Assembly: GCA_013813075.1 (NCBI GenBank)
Contig: JACCSI010000322.1
Coordinates: 1 to 17,824, forward strand
Source of the DNA: Acidobacteriota bacterium
GTDB lineage: Bacteria > Acidobacteriota > Vicinamibacteria > Vicinamibacterales > UBA2999
DNA: 17,824 bases
Direction of reading: 5' to 3'
A program made the position numbers and the translations under genes. Positions 1-6,790 of the stretch are shown piece after piece (positions within the stretch are counted from its first letter, which is position 1; every line of letters begins with the position of its first letter). A model generated the notes under the pieces. The model did no database searches, was not told the origin of the DNA, and saw only the letters and a program-made list of their open reading frames with translations.

Positions 1-1947
1 CAACAGGACCTCCCAGGAATCCTGAGGGGCGAAGCCCGGGACTGCAGCGGGCCCGGGACGAACAGCCGCGACCAACTGCTCGACGGTGAGAATGTGGTGC
101 GACCGGTCCTCGGGCACGCGAACACCAAAGCGCTGCTCCAGTGCGGTCAGCAGCCCCACCCGTTCCATCGAGTCGAGTCCGAGATCGAGTTCGAGATTCG
201 AGTCCGGCAGTACGACAGCGCCCTTCGCACGCGCGGCAATGATTGCCACGGCCGCGATTGCGTCAGGGTCCTCGCGCCACTGGAACGAGATGGTTGCAGG
301 GTGGATAGCGGCACGCGTCGCGTCGCGCGATTTCTGCTGCAGCCGTTGCACGATCTCGTGACGCTTCAGCCTTCCCATCGTGGTGCGCGGCAATGGCTCG
401 AACGACAGCTCGTAGCGAAATACCCGCTTGTGTAAAGGGAGACCAATCGCCAAACTTTCCATTTCAAAACGAATCAGGTCCCCGACGTTCACAATCCGCC
501 GTGCACGCATCACGTCCATGTCGGGCACGACCACTGCCAGCAAACGCTCGGTCGATGCGCCCGCACTCCTCAGGACGCACATCTCTTTGACGAACTGCGA
601 CTTGCAGTAATGGGCCTCGATTTCTTCCGGGTAGACGTTCTGCCCGGATGCCAGGACGACGACTTCTGTTTTACGGCCGGCGATCGTCAGGCGTCCGTGC
701 GCATCGAGTCGGCCGAGATCGCCAGTAAGGAACCAGTCGCCGAGCATGACGTTCGTGGTGGCGTCCGCGCGATTGAAGTATCCCTGCATCACGATCGGGC
801 CGGCGATGGCGATCTCACCGTTGAGTTCACCATCGGTCCCCGGCATGACCTTGAGCTCGTGTCCTGGAAGCGCCCGCCCGACGGAATCAAGGGGCGCGTC
901 AGCCGGGCTCGTGATCGTGGCGGCGCCAGCTGTCTCAGCCAGTCCGTACGCCTGCAGGATCGTAAAACCCAGCGCGTACAGGTCGCGGCCGATCCCAGGA
1001 TCGAATTTCGAGCCGCCGACAATGAACCATCGCACCTGCGGGCCGACGGCGTTGTGACTTTTGCGGAACAGCGTCGGGCCGACATTTACACCGACTCGGC
1101 GCAGGCGAAAGCTTAGGGCCAATGCCGCCGCGACCATCGAGCGCTTCAAGAGGCCGGGCCCCGCAACCTCACTCATTGCGCGCTGGTGAATGAGGTCGAC
1201 GACCCGTGGGCCGCAGGCGAAGATGGTGATGCGATGGCCTGACAACGCGCGCACCAGATCGGTGGAGACCACGGCGTCGAGAAACACGACTCGCGCGCCC
1301 ACCAGGAGCGGCAACAGCACGTTGGCTAGCTGCCCCCAGGCATGAAACAACGGCATCACGCCGAGCACACGGTCGCTCTCGCTGACATCGGCAACCGCCA
1401 ACACCCCGTCCCGTTCGGCAATCAGGTTCCCGTGGCTTAGAAGGACGCCTTTCGGGTCGCCGGTCGTACCCGACGTGTAAAGGATGACCGCGGCGGAACT
1501 TAGAGTGCTGGGAGTGCTCGGGGGGATGAAGATAGACAGGGGGACGAGCGCACTCAGATTGCACAGCACGACGTCAGTGCGCCCTTCAAGGACCTCACGT
1601 GCGACGGCTTCAAGGCGGTCGTTGACAAAGAGCACTCGAGGGGAGGCGTCGTCGACAATCGCTGCCAGTTGCGCCGGCGACAGGTCCGTGTCGATTGGCA
1701 CGGCGACGCCGCCCGCGCCCAGCACACCGAAATATGCGGCGCACCACTCCGGAGCGTTGTCTGCAAGAATGGCGCACCGCTCACCGGCACCGACGCAAAT
1801 AGCCACGAGCCATGCGGCGCGCGCGATCGCTGCAGCGTGTAGCTCGCGGTAGGTCCATCGTTCGACGCGGTCCGCATGCTGCATCTCCACCGCCGCGCGA
1901 TCGGGACAACGCGCGGCCGTCGACTCGAACAGCTGCCAGAGGTTCAC
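1..1947 (-). CDS. Acyl-CoA/acyl-AMP ligase with C-terminal acyl carrier protein domain (partial, 3' end outside window)
   Basis: The first 649 codons of an AMP-forming ligase are read; the frame is still open at base 1. The enzyme activates a carboxylic acid, probably a fatty acid, as acyl-AMP and passes it to a thiol. Visible motifs: the P-loop YTSGTTGDPKG from residue 157, a GLAET core motif, the TGDLGRLD and NVYPEEIE motifs, and MGRLKR with the catalytic lysine near 528. An acyl carrier domain follows, with the phosphopantetheine serine near 593 in LGLDSMERVG. The chain continues past that domain, so a further module (a PlsC acyltransferase is one possibility) may lie outside the window. 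The start is GTG at 1947: an in-frame TAG lies 33 bases upstream and the family N-terminus (NLWQLFESTAARCPDRAAV) begins immediately. No Shine-Dalgarno is visible. Acyl substrate unknown. It diverges from the FHA gene. Confidence 0.93.
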   Translation of the reverse strand, partial: MNLWQLFESTAARCPDRAAVEMQHADRVERWTYRELHAAAIARAAWLVAICVGAGERCAILADNAPEWCAAYFGVLGAGGVAVPIDTDLSPAQLAAIVDDASPRVLFVNDRLEAVAREVLEGRTDVVLCNLSALVPLSIFIPPSTPSTLSSAAVILYTSGTTGDPKGVLLSHGNLIAERDGVLAVADVSESDRVLGVMPLFHAWGQLANVLLPLLVGARVVFLDAVVSTDLVRALSGHRITIFACGPRVVDLIHQRAMSEVAGPGLLKRSMVAAALALSFRLRRVGVNVGPTLFRKSHNAVGPQVRWFIVGGSKFDPGIGRDLYALGFTILQAYGLAETAGAATITSPADAPLDSVGRALPGHELKVMPGTDGELNGEIAIAGPIVMQGYFNRADATTNVMLGDWFLTGDLGRLDAHGRLTIAGRKTEVVVLASGQNVYPEEIEAHYCKSQFVKEMCVLRSAGASTERLLAVVVPDMDVMRARRIVNVGDLIRFEMESLAIGLPLHKRVFRYELSFEPLPRTTMGRLKRHEIVQRLQQKSRDATRAAIHPATISFQWREDPDAIAAVAIIAARAKGAVVLPDSNLELDLGLDSMERVGLLTALEQRFGVRVPEDRSHHILTVEQLVAAVRPGPAAVPGFAPQDSWEVLL

Positions 1948-1990
1948 TGCGGGGAATCTTATGTCGCCGCGGTTACACTAACGACTGGCG
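1948..1990. promoter_or_regulatory. Divergent promoter region, ligase / FHA gene
   Basis: The 43 bases between two divergent start codons. On the plus strand TACACT (1974-1979) lies 11 bases before the FHA ATG. On the minus strand CATAAG (1963-1958), overlapping TAAGAT, lies 8-10 bases before the ligase GTG. No convincing -35 box or Shine-Dalgarno is seen for either gene. The positions fit leaderless or very short-leader transcripts. Assigned by -10 resemblance and position only. Confidence 0.4.
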
Positions 1991-2293
1991 ATGTGGATCC
2001 TGGAATCTGCCGGCCCCGAATACTCGTGGCTCTTTCGCATCTTGCCCGGCACGTTGAAGACCATGGGACGGGCCGCGCGCGCAGATTTCGTCGTCGACGC
2101 TCCGCTCGTGTCGAGGCTGCACTGCCGGCTCACGCTCGACGACGACGGTCGCCTCGATATCGAAGATCTCGGCAGCACGAACGGCACGTGGGTCAACGGT
2201 CGAAAGGTTGAGAAGGCGCCACTGAGCCCGGACGACAAGGTGAGAGTCGGGCGGGTCGAGTTCGACGTGCGACACGAACCGGCAAACGATTAG
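1991..2293 (+). CDS. Small stand-alone FHA-domain protein
   Basis: A 100-aa protein that is essentially one forkhead-associated domain, the fold that binds phosphothreonine peptides. Seen: the GR loop (MGRAARADFVV, about 25-35), the core SRLHC motif (about 41-45), DLGSTNGTWVNG (about 59-70) and the terminal strand KVRVGRVEFDV. The Ser, Arg, His, Asn and Gly positions that define FHA domains are kept, so phosphopeptide binding is plausible. No enzyme domain or membrane segment is attached; it would act in the cytoplasm as an adaptor. A degenerate kinase lies 2-3 kb away, but there is no direct link. Its TAG stop overlaps the end of the convergent MBL gene by 4 bases. Confidence 0.88.
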   Translation: MWILESAGPEYSWLFRILPGTLKTMGRAARADFVVDAPLVSRLHCRLTLDDDGRLDIEDLGSTNGTWVNGRKVEKAPLSPDDKVRVGRVEFDVRHEPAND

Positions 2294-2946
2294 CGGCGTC
2301 GTTGCCAATCCAATACAAACGGATTGGTCTGACGCTCCTGGCCGATCGTGGTCGCTGGACCGTGGCCCGAGTAGACGCGAGCGTCGTCGCTGAAGCTGAA
2401 AAGCACTTGCGTGATGGAGTGCAGCAAGATCTCATGATCTCCGCCCGGCAAGTCGGTGCGGCCGATCGATCCGGCGAACAGCGTGTCGCCGACAAACAGG
2501 TCGTTGGCCGCTTCGCCACGTCGACCGACCTGCAGGCAGACCCCGCCCGGACAGTGGCCCGGTGTGTGGTGTATGAGTACGTCGTACTCGCCAAACGCGA
2601 CCGGCCCCTGGCCATCGTAGTACACGTCAACTGGCGGCGGCTGCTCGACGTCCAATCCGAACAGACGCCCGTGGGCGGCTGCCTGGTCATACAGAAAGAG
2701 ATCGTCGCGATGAAGGTGAATCGGCGCCGCCAGCGCGCGCTTGGCACGACCGACGCCGCTGACGTGGTCGACGTGCGCGTGCGTCAACAGGATGGCCTGC
2801 ACCTTGAGCTGTTCGGCCGCGATAAACGCCAGCAACTCGTCCACTTCGTCGCCCGGATCGATGAAGACGGCTTCGCGAGTGACCTCGCAGCCCACCACGA
2901 AACCATTCTTGAAGAAAGGGGCGACCGCCGCCGAATCCAGGATCAT
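2290..2946 (-). CDS. Metallo-beta-lactamase-fold hydrolase (glyoxalase II-like)
   Basis: A 218-aa soluble zinc hydrolase of the glyoxalase II-like branch. Metal ligands are all visible: THAHVDH at 55-61, His131 in PGHCPGG, Asp154 in FVGDTLFAGSIGRTDLPGG, and His195 in YSGHG. The GSIGRTDLPGG segment is typical of the bacterial hydroxyacylglutathione hydrolase-like group. The length is that of a single catalytic domain, lacking the long C-terminal glutathione-binding region of classical GloB, so the substrate may be another thioester; it cannot be assigned here. There is no rhodanese domain, which argues against a persulfide dioxygenase fusion. The start at ATG 2946 leaves only 17 bases to the divergent receiver gene. 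Tail-to-tail overlap of 4 bases with the FHA gene. Confidence 0.92.
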   Translation of the reverse strand: MILDSAAVAPFFKNGFVVGCEVTREAVFIDPGDEVDELLAFIAAEQLKVQAILLTHAHVDHVSGVGRAKRALAAPIHLHRDDLFLYDQAAAHGRLFGLDVEQPPPVDVYYDGQGPVAFGEYDVLIHHTPGHCPGGVCLQVGRRGEAANDLFVGDTLFAGSIGRTDLPGGDHEILLHSITQVLFSFSDDARVYSGHGPATTIGQERQTNPFVLDWQRRR

Positions 2947-2963
2947 GGTCTTAGAATACCGTC
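2947..2963. promoter_or_regulatory. 17-bp divergent promoter with overlapping -10 elements
   Basis: The whole gap between divergent starts is 17 bases. Plus strand: TAGAAT (2952-2957) ends 6 bases before ATG 2964. Minus strand: TATTCT (2958-2953) ends 6 bases before ATG 2946. The two elements overlap almost completely. A start site 6-7 bases after each element would put +1 at or next to the start codon, with no room for a Shine-Dalgarno. The -35 boxes, if any, lie inside the opposite gene; none is clear. Confidence 0.5.
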
Positions 2964-3332
2964 ATGATTCTCGTCATCGCCGACGACCTCCTGTTCCGGT
3001 CGAAGATTTCTACCGCCGCCAAGGCGCTGGGAGTGGTCGTGGGCGCCGCCACGACGCCGGATGCGGCCGTTCAACGCGCCCGGGACGACAAACCGACGCT
3101 GGTGCTGCTCGACTTGGATGGTCAGCGACCTGCCCCGTTTGAAGTACTGCGACGGTTTGCGGCGGACGACGAGCTGCGCGGGTTAGAAACGCTGGGGTTT
3201 GTGTCGCACGTCCATGCGGACCTGGTGCGGCAAGCGCGCGAGCTCGGGATCGGGACGGTGTTGGCCCGCAGCGCCTTCGTCGCACAGCTGCCAAGCATCC
3301 TGACGCCCCACGCGACGGCGCCACCACCTTGA
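2964..3332 (+). CDS. Stand-alone CheY-like receiver domain protein, possibly degenerate
   Basis: A 122-aa protein with the alternating beta-alpha pattern of a response-regulator receiver and no output domain. The acidic pair is Asp7-Asp8 (VIADD) and the probable phosphoacceptor is Asp50 in LVLLDLD. Ser81 (GFVSH) stands at the Ser/Thr switch position. The invariant Lys appears replaced by Arg102 (TVLARSAF), so normal phospho-switching is uncertain. The C-terminus is a short Pro/Ala tail. It is followed directly by the dehydratase gene: its TGA shares a base with that ATG (TGATG), which suggests translational coupling. No kinase gene is adjacent. Role unknown; the receiver call rests on pattern rather than on a strong signature. 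Confidence 0.75.
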   Translation: MILVIADDLLFRSKISTAAKALGVVVGAATTPDAAVQRARDDKPTLVLLDLDGQRPAPFEVLRRFAADDELRGLETLGFVSHVHADLVRQARELGIGTVLARSAFVAQLPSILTPHATAPPP

Positions 3333-4306
3333 TGAGCGCCCACAAGAACCAGCCAACGCTGCAGGACATTTACGCCGCACGGCGACGTCTGCAACCCTAC
3401 CTGCGTGAGACGCCCCTGCTGCATTCGCCATGGCTGTCGTCGGTGGCCGATGCGATGGTGGAGTTGAAGGTCGAATCGCTGCAGCTGACGTCTTCATTCA
3501 AGATTCGTGGAGCGCTCAACGCCACATTGCGTCTCGTCGCAGCAACGGCATCACCGCCGACCATTGTGACGGCGTCGGCCGGGAACCATGGCCGGGCGAT
3601 CGCGCTGGCGGCTGAGCGACTCGGCGTTCGCGCCATCGTCTTCACGCCGGCGACCGCGCCCGACACAAAGAAAGCCGCGATCCGGCGCCATGGCGCCGAG
3701 CTGCGCGACGACTCGCCCAATTACGACGCGGCGGAACTGGCCGCACGCGAGTACGCACAGCTCGAAGGCGCCGTCTACATTTCGCCGTACAACCACCCCG
3801 ATGTCATCGCTGGCGCAGGCACCATCGGGCTCGAGATTCTCGAGGCGGCGCCGACGCTGGACGTCGTGATCGTGCCCGTCGGTGGAGGTGGCCTCATCAG
3901 CGGGCTGGCGCTGGCCATCAAGACCGCCGCGCCGGGCGTGCGCGTGGTCGGCGTCGAAGTGGACGCGTCACGGCCATTTGCAATCGGCATCGAGCGGGGG
4001 GCAATTACCGAAATCGACGTGGGCGCGTCGCTCGCCGACGGTTTGACCGGGAACCTCGAACCCGCGGCGATGACGTTCGAGTTGGTGCGTCGACACGTGG
4101 ACGACCTGGTCAGCGTCAGCGAGGATGATCTGGAGCGCGCGATTCGCGGCCTCGTCAGCGAGGACCACCTGGTCGCGGAGGGCGCCGGCGCGGCCGCCGC
4201 CGCCGCCGTGATCGCACACAAGGCGGTGCGGCGCGGTCAACGCGCAGTTGTGATGTTGACCGGAGCGAATATCGACCTTGCCAAACTCGCGGCGATCGTC
4301 GCGTGA
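3332..4306 (+). CDS. PLP-dependent threonine/serine dehydratase (IlvA/TdcB-like, no ACT domain)
   Basis: A 324-aa fold-type II PLP enzyme that deaminates L-threonine (to 2-oxobutanoate) and/or L-serine. Motifs: SSFKIRGA with PLP Lys57, TASAGNHGRAIA (about 80-91), NHPDVIAGAGTIGLEI (about 154-169), the phosphate-binding VGGGGLISG at 183-191, and LTGANIDL near the C-terminus. The length and absence of a C-terminal ACT regulatory domain match the short catabolic TdcB type and not the feedback-inhibited IlvA. The related eutB/serine racemase families cannot be excluded. The ATG at 3332 overlaps the receiver stop; a TTG at 3329 in the same frame is an alternative. Cotranscribed with the receiver gene. 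It ends 74 bases from the convergent pseudokinase gene. Confidence 0.92.
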   Translation: MSAHKNQPTLQDIYAARRRLQPYLRETPLLHSPWLSSVADAMVELKVESLQLTSSFKIRGALNATLRLVAATASPPTIVTASAGNHGRAIALAAERLGVRAIVFTPATAPDTKKAAIRRHGAELRDDSPNYDAAELAAREYAQLEGAVYISPYNHPDVIAGAGTIGLEILEAAPTLDVVIVPVGGGGLISGLALAIKTAAPGVRVVGVEVDASRPFAIGIERGAITEIDVGASLADGLTGNLEPAAMTFELVRRHVDDLVSVSEDDLERAIRGLVSEDHLVAEGAGAAAAAAVIAHKAVRRGQRAVVMLTGANIDLAKLAAIVA

Positions 4307-4380
4307 CCCCGCCGTCCGTTGGGTGACTCGATGCTCTGGATTCCGGAACATCGCAACACGCGTGCGTTCGTGTGCCGCGG

Positions 4381-5019
4381 CTACTCACCGACCCGCCGCA
4401 GCATGGCGGCGAATGTGGCCACGGACTCGAGCTTGCCGCTTCGAACGCGAGCAACCAGAGCTTGAATTGCCTGCATGCCCGTCAGGCCGGCGCCGCTCGG
4501 CTTTCCCGCCAGTTCGACGAGTAGGTCAGTCAGGGCGACGAAGTCGGCTTCGATTCGCGGTTCGACAAGGGTGTGCAGCGACGGATCGCCGAGGCGATCG
4601 AGCTTGGCCTTGCCCTTCAGCGTGATCAGCACTGTGTTCTGCGAAATGGAGCCGTGCACAATTCCGCGGGCGTGGAGTTCGGCCACTGCATCCGCGATCT
4701 CGGTGACGATCTCGGCCGCGCGTCTGGCGTTGAACGGCTGCCCACCGCTGACGAGCGCAACCGACTGTGCCGGCACGAATTCGTACGCCAGCAGCACCCG
4801 GTGATCGGCGAGCGGCACGACGTCGAACAGCGTCACGAGCGACGGGTGAAAAATTCTCTTGGCGGCGTCGGCCCGTGCCAGAGCCACATCACCCCCATCA
4901 TTCGGCAGAGGCAGGTCGCGTAACACCACCGTCTGCGCGGTCTGAAGATCCCGCGCCCGCTGCGGCACGCCGGCGCGCGCAGTATCGAGTGGTTGATAGC
5001 GCCCGGCGATAAGGCTCAC
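4381..5019 (-). CDS. Degenerate Ser/Thr protein kinase-like protein (pseudokinase)
   Basis: A 212-aa protein with the layout of a bacterial Hanks-type kinase but without its catalytic residues. GRYQPLD opens the N-lobe. The VAIK lysine position reads VVLR (Arg34). LVTLFDVVPLADHRVLLAYEFV (split here only for description: about 61-82) matches the hinge region. The HRDLKPEN catalytic loop reads HGSISQN (122-128), losing the Asp, and the DFG position reads DRLG or RLG (141-144). Only a reduced C-lobe follows. No transmembrane segment is seen. It probably binds a partner or nucleotide without phosphorylating. Start: GTG at 5019 overlaps the SDR stop (GTGA), a typical coupling overlap. A longer frame reading upstream to 5418 is antisense-type noise over the SDR gene. 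Confidence 0.75.
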   Translation of the reverse strand: MSLIAGRYQPLDTARAGVPQRARDLQTAQTVVLRDLPLPNDGGDVALARADAAKRIFHPSLVTLFDVVPLADHRVLLAYEFVPAQSVALVSGGQPFNARRAAEIVTEIADAVAELHARGIVHGSISQNTVLITLKGKAKLDRLGDPSLHTLVEPRIEADFVALTDLLVELAGKPSGAGLTGMQAIQALVARVRSGKLESVATFAAMLRRVGE

Positions 5020-5732
5020 GATTTCTGCGGGCGCGACGGCCGGATCTCTACCCGGCTCGGCAAACTTCGCGCCGGATGGGCCAGCAAATCCACAATCACC
5101 TCGGCGATGTCCTCGGGCAGAAGCCTCCACTCGCCACCGGCGTCGGTTGCGCGGCCGGAGAACTCGGTGGCCACCGACCCCGGCAGCACGTAACTGACGC
5201 GAATGTTGTCGTGCCGCAGCTCCTGCATCAGCGCCTCGCTGAACGCGTTGAGCGCGGCTTTCGACGCACAATACGCGGCGCCACCCGCAAACGGATTGTT
5301 GCCGGCCAGGCTGCTGACGCTGATAATCCACCCGCACCCGCGCGTGCGGAGGTGGGGGATCACCGCTTTGCAGCAGTGATAGACGCCGGTGATGTTGGTG
5401 TCGATGATGCGCCGCCACTCGTCATGCGACAAATCGACGATTGGCGCTCCGGTGCCGACGCCGGCATTGTTGATAAGGACGTCGATGCCGCCGAACCGTG
5501 CGACCGTCGCGGACATCGCCACGTCCACCGAGCCGGCGTCGCGTACGTCGCAGGTGAGCGGAAGTACCCGATCCGCAGCACCGCATCGCACCGCCAGTTC
5601 GCGCGCCGCATCTCGGACCCGCTCTGAAGACGTGGCGGCGATGGCGACCGCGTCGCCCCTGCGAAGCAATGCGTCGGCCACCGCAAAGCCGATGCCGCGG
5701 GAGCCACCGGTCACAAAAGAAACTCGCGTCAT
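5016..5732 (-). CDS. Short-chain dehydrogenase/reductase (SDR)
   Basis: A 238-aa classical SDR: NAD(P)-dependent oxidoreductase with a single Rossmann domain. Seen: cofactor motif TGGSRGIG (8-15), CDVRD (about 61-65), NNAG (88-91), the catalytic Ser near 141 in ISVSSLAG, and Tyr154-x-x-x-Lys158 in YCASK. PGSVATEF follows. The C-terminus is slightly short and the substrate cannot be deduced; the family includes 3-oxoacyl-ACP reductase-like and sugar/sterol enzymes. The ATG start at 5732 is 20 bases from the divergent MDH-like start. Its TGA is inside the GTGA overlap with the pseudokinase, so the two should share an mRNA. Confidence 0.93.
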   Translation of the reverse strand: MTRVSFVTGGSRGIGFAVADALLRRGDAVAIAATSSERVRDAARELAVRCGAADRVLPLTCDVRDAGSVDVAMSATVARFGGIDVLINNAGVGTGAPIVDLSHDEWRRIIDTNITGVYHCCKAVIPHLRTRGCGWIISVSSLAGNNPFAGGAAYCASKAALNAFSEALMQELRHDNIRVSYVLPGSVATEFSGRATDAGGEWRLLPEDIAEVIVDLLAHPARSLPSRVEIRPSRPQKS

Positions 5733-5752
5733 GCAACCTATACAATATCTCC
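5733..5752. promoter_or_regulatory. 20-bp divergent promoter with shared AT-rich -10 core
   Basis: The gap contains the core CCTATACAATATC in otherwise GC-rich DNA. Plus strand: TACAAT (5741-5746) ends 6 bases before GTG 5753. Minus strand: TATTGT (5747-5742) ends 9 bases before ATG 5732, with TATAGG as an alternative. There is no Shine-Dalgarno for either gene, so both mRNAs would be leaderless or nearly so. No good -35 hexamer is seen. Confidence 0.5.
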
Positions 5753-6595
5753 GTGCGGTCGATCGTCATCCTCGGCGCTGGCGAACTCGGCGGAGCGCTC
5801 GCTCGTCAGGTCGCCGCGGCGGACATCGTGTCGCGGGTCGTGCTCGTTGACGACGGGGGCACCGTGGCTGCAGGGAAAGCGCTTGACATCCGCCAAGCCG
5901 CCCCAATCGACGGATACTCGACCGACGTCGTCGGCAGCACGGACGAGACTGCCGTGGTCGGGGCTGATGCCATCGTGATTGCCGACCGCACCGCCGGCGC
6001 CGAGTGGCAGGACGACGCGGGTGCGGCGCTGGTGCGGCGCATCGCGCATCTCAACCACTCGGCGATGATCCTCTGCGCGGGCGCGCGTCAGCTGGAGGTC
6101 GTGGAACGCGGCGTTCGTGAAGGTGGCATTGCGCGCCGGCGCCTGCTCGGTTCCGCCCCCGAGGCGTTTCGATCCGCGGTGCTGTCCATGACCGCGCTCG
6201 AAGCGGGGTGTTCGCCGGGCGAGATCTCGCTGACCGTCCTCGGCCGTCCGGTGAATCACCTCATCGTGCCGTGGGACGACGCGTCAATCGGCGGCCGCCG
6301 CGCCACCGACGTACTCCCCCCTCCCGCGATCACGCGGCTGGACACGCGCCTCGCGCGCTTATGGCCACCAGGTCCGCTGACCCTTGCCTCGGCGGCGACG
6401 CGTTTCCTGGCCGCAGCAGCCACGCGCGGCCGGGCCACGCTCTGTGCCTTTGTCGCGGTCCCTCGAGACGAAGGCCCTGCCGGTCGCGTGGCGATGCTGC
6501 CAGTGACGATGAATCGGGCGGGGATTGCCACCGTCTTGGCGCCGGCACTGAACGCACGGGATCGCGCCAGGCTCGACACCGCCCTCCACGGCTGA
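5753..6595 (+). CDS. Malate/lactate dehydrogenase-like protein lacking catalytic residues
   Basis: A 280-aa protein with the N-terminal Rossmann pattern of the MDH/LDH family: IVILGAGELGGALARQ (4-19), an acidic end of strand 2 (VDD, 32-34), GKALDIRQAAPIDGY (41-55), and the later segments RRRLLGSAPEAFRSA and TVLGRPVNHLIVPW. The catalytic positions do not match: the substrate-arginine loop (normally ..RKPGMSR) reads RTAGAEWQDD, the NPxD loop reads CAGARQLEV, and the GGHGD histidine-aspartate motif reads GRPVNHL. It may still bind NAD or a related ligand but is unlikely to be a working malate dehydrogenase. The start GTG 5753 fits where homology begins (VRSIVILGAG) and sits just after a -10 element; a longer reading from 5669 would cross the SDR start. 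Function unknown. Confidence 0.75.
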   Translation: MRSIVILGAGELGGALARQVAAADIVSRVVLVDDGGTVAAGKALDIRQAAPIDGYSTDVVGSTDETAVVGADAIVIADRTAGAEWQDDAGAALVRRIAHLNHSAMILCAGARQLEVVERGVREGGIARRRLLGSAPEAFRSAVLSMTALEAGCSPGEISLTVLGRPVNHLIVPWDDASIGGRRATDVLPPPAITRLDTRLARLWPPGPLTLASAATRFLAAAATRGRATLCAFVAVPRDEGPAGRVAMLPVTMNRAGIATVLAPALNARDRARLDTALHG

Positions 6596-6790
6596 TCGCC
6601 GGGCGCCGCCTCCTCACCGCCGCTACTTAACCGCCGCACCGCAAGACAAATCGTGCGAGGTCATAGGGCCCGCCGATACCGATGACAAGGTCGGGCGGAT
6701 GGCTGCCAGATACAGGGCGATGCCCAAGGCAATTCCAAGAGACAGGGTGATAGCGATCTACGTATTGGGTCGGCGACGTCCAGCGTGGCG
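6596..6790. other. Intergenic region between MDH-like gene and lipB (convergent)
   Basis: 195 bases between two convergent genes. No terminator hairpin with a T-run is obvious. The minus strand holds an open frame, 6757-6623, of 44 codons with a hydrophobic start (ITLSLGIALGIALYLAAIRP) directly after a TAG and with no ATG, GTG or early TTG. It resembles a one-helix membrane peptide: either a remnant or a small gene with an unusual start. Confidence 0.4.

Noticed and set aside
789..1116. Plus- and minus-strand open frames of 95-170 codons over the ligase gene, and similar ones elsewhere
   Set aside because: They are shadows of coding frames in GC-rich DNA, rich in Arg, Ala and Pro and lacking motifs, and the ligase frame with its full motif set covers the region.
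4381..5418. A 345-codon minus-strand open frame covering the pseudokinase and extending upstream
   Set aside because: The upstream part lies inside the SDR coding region in another frame and has an Arg/Gln/His-rich composition with no fold. The kinase-like sequence starts after the GTGA overlap.
5669..5752. N-terminal extension of the MDH-like protein
   Set aside because: It would overlap the SDR start and promoter, and the MDH pattern begins right at GTG 5753.
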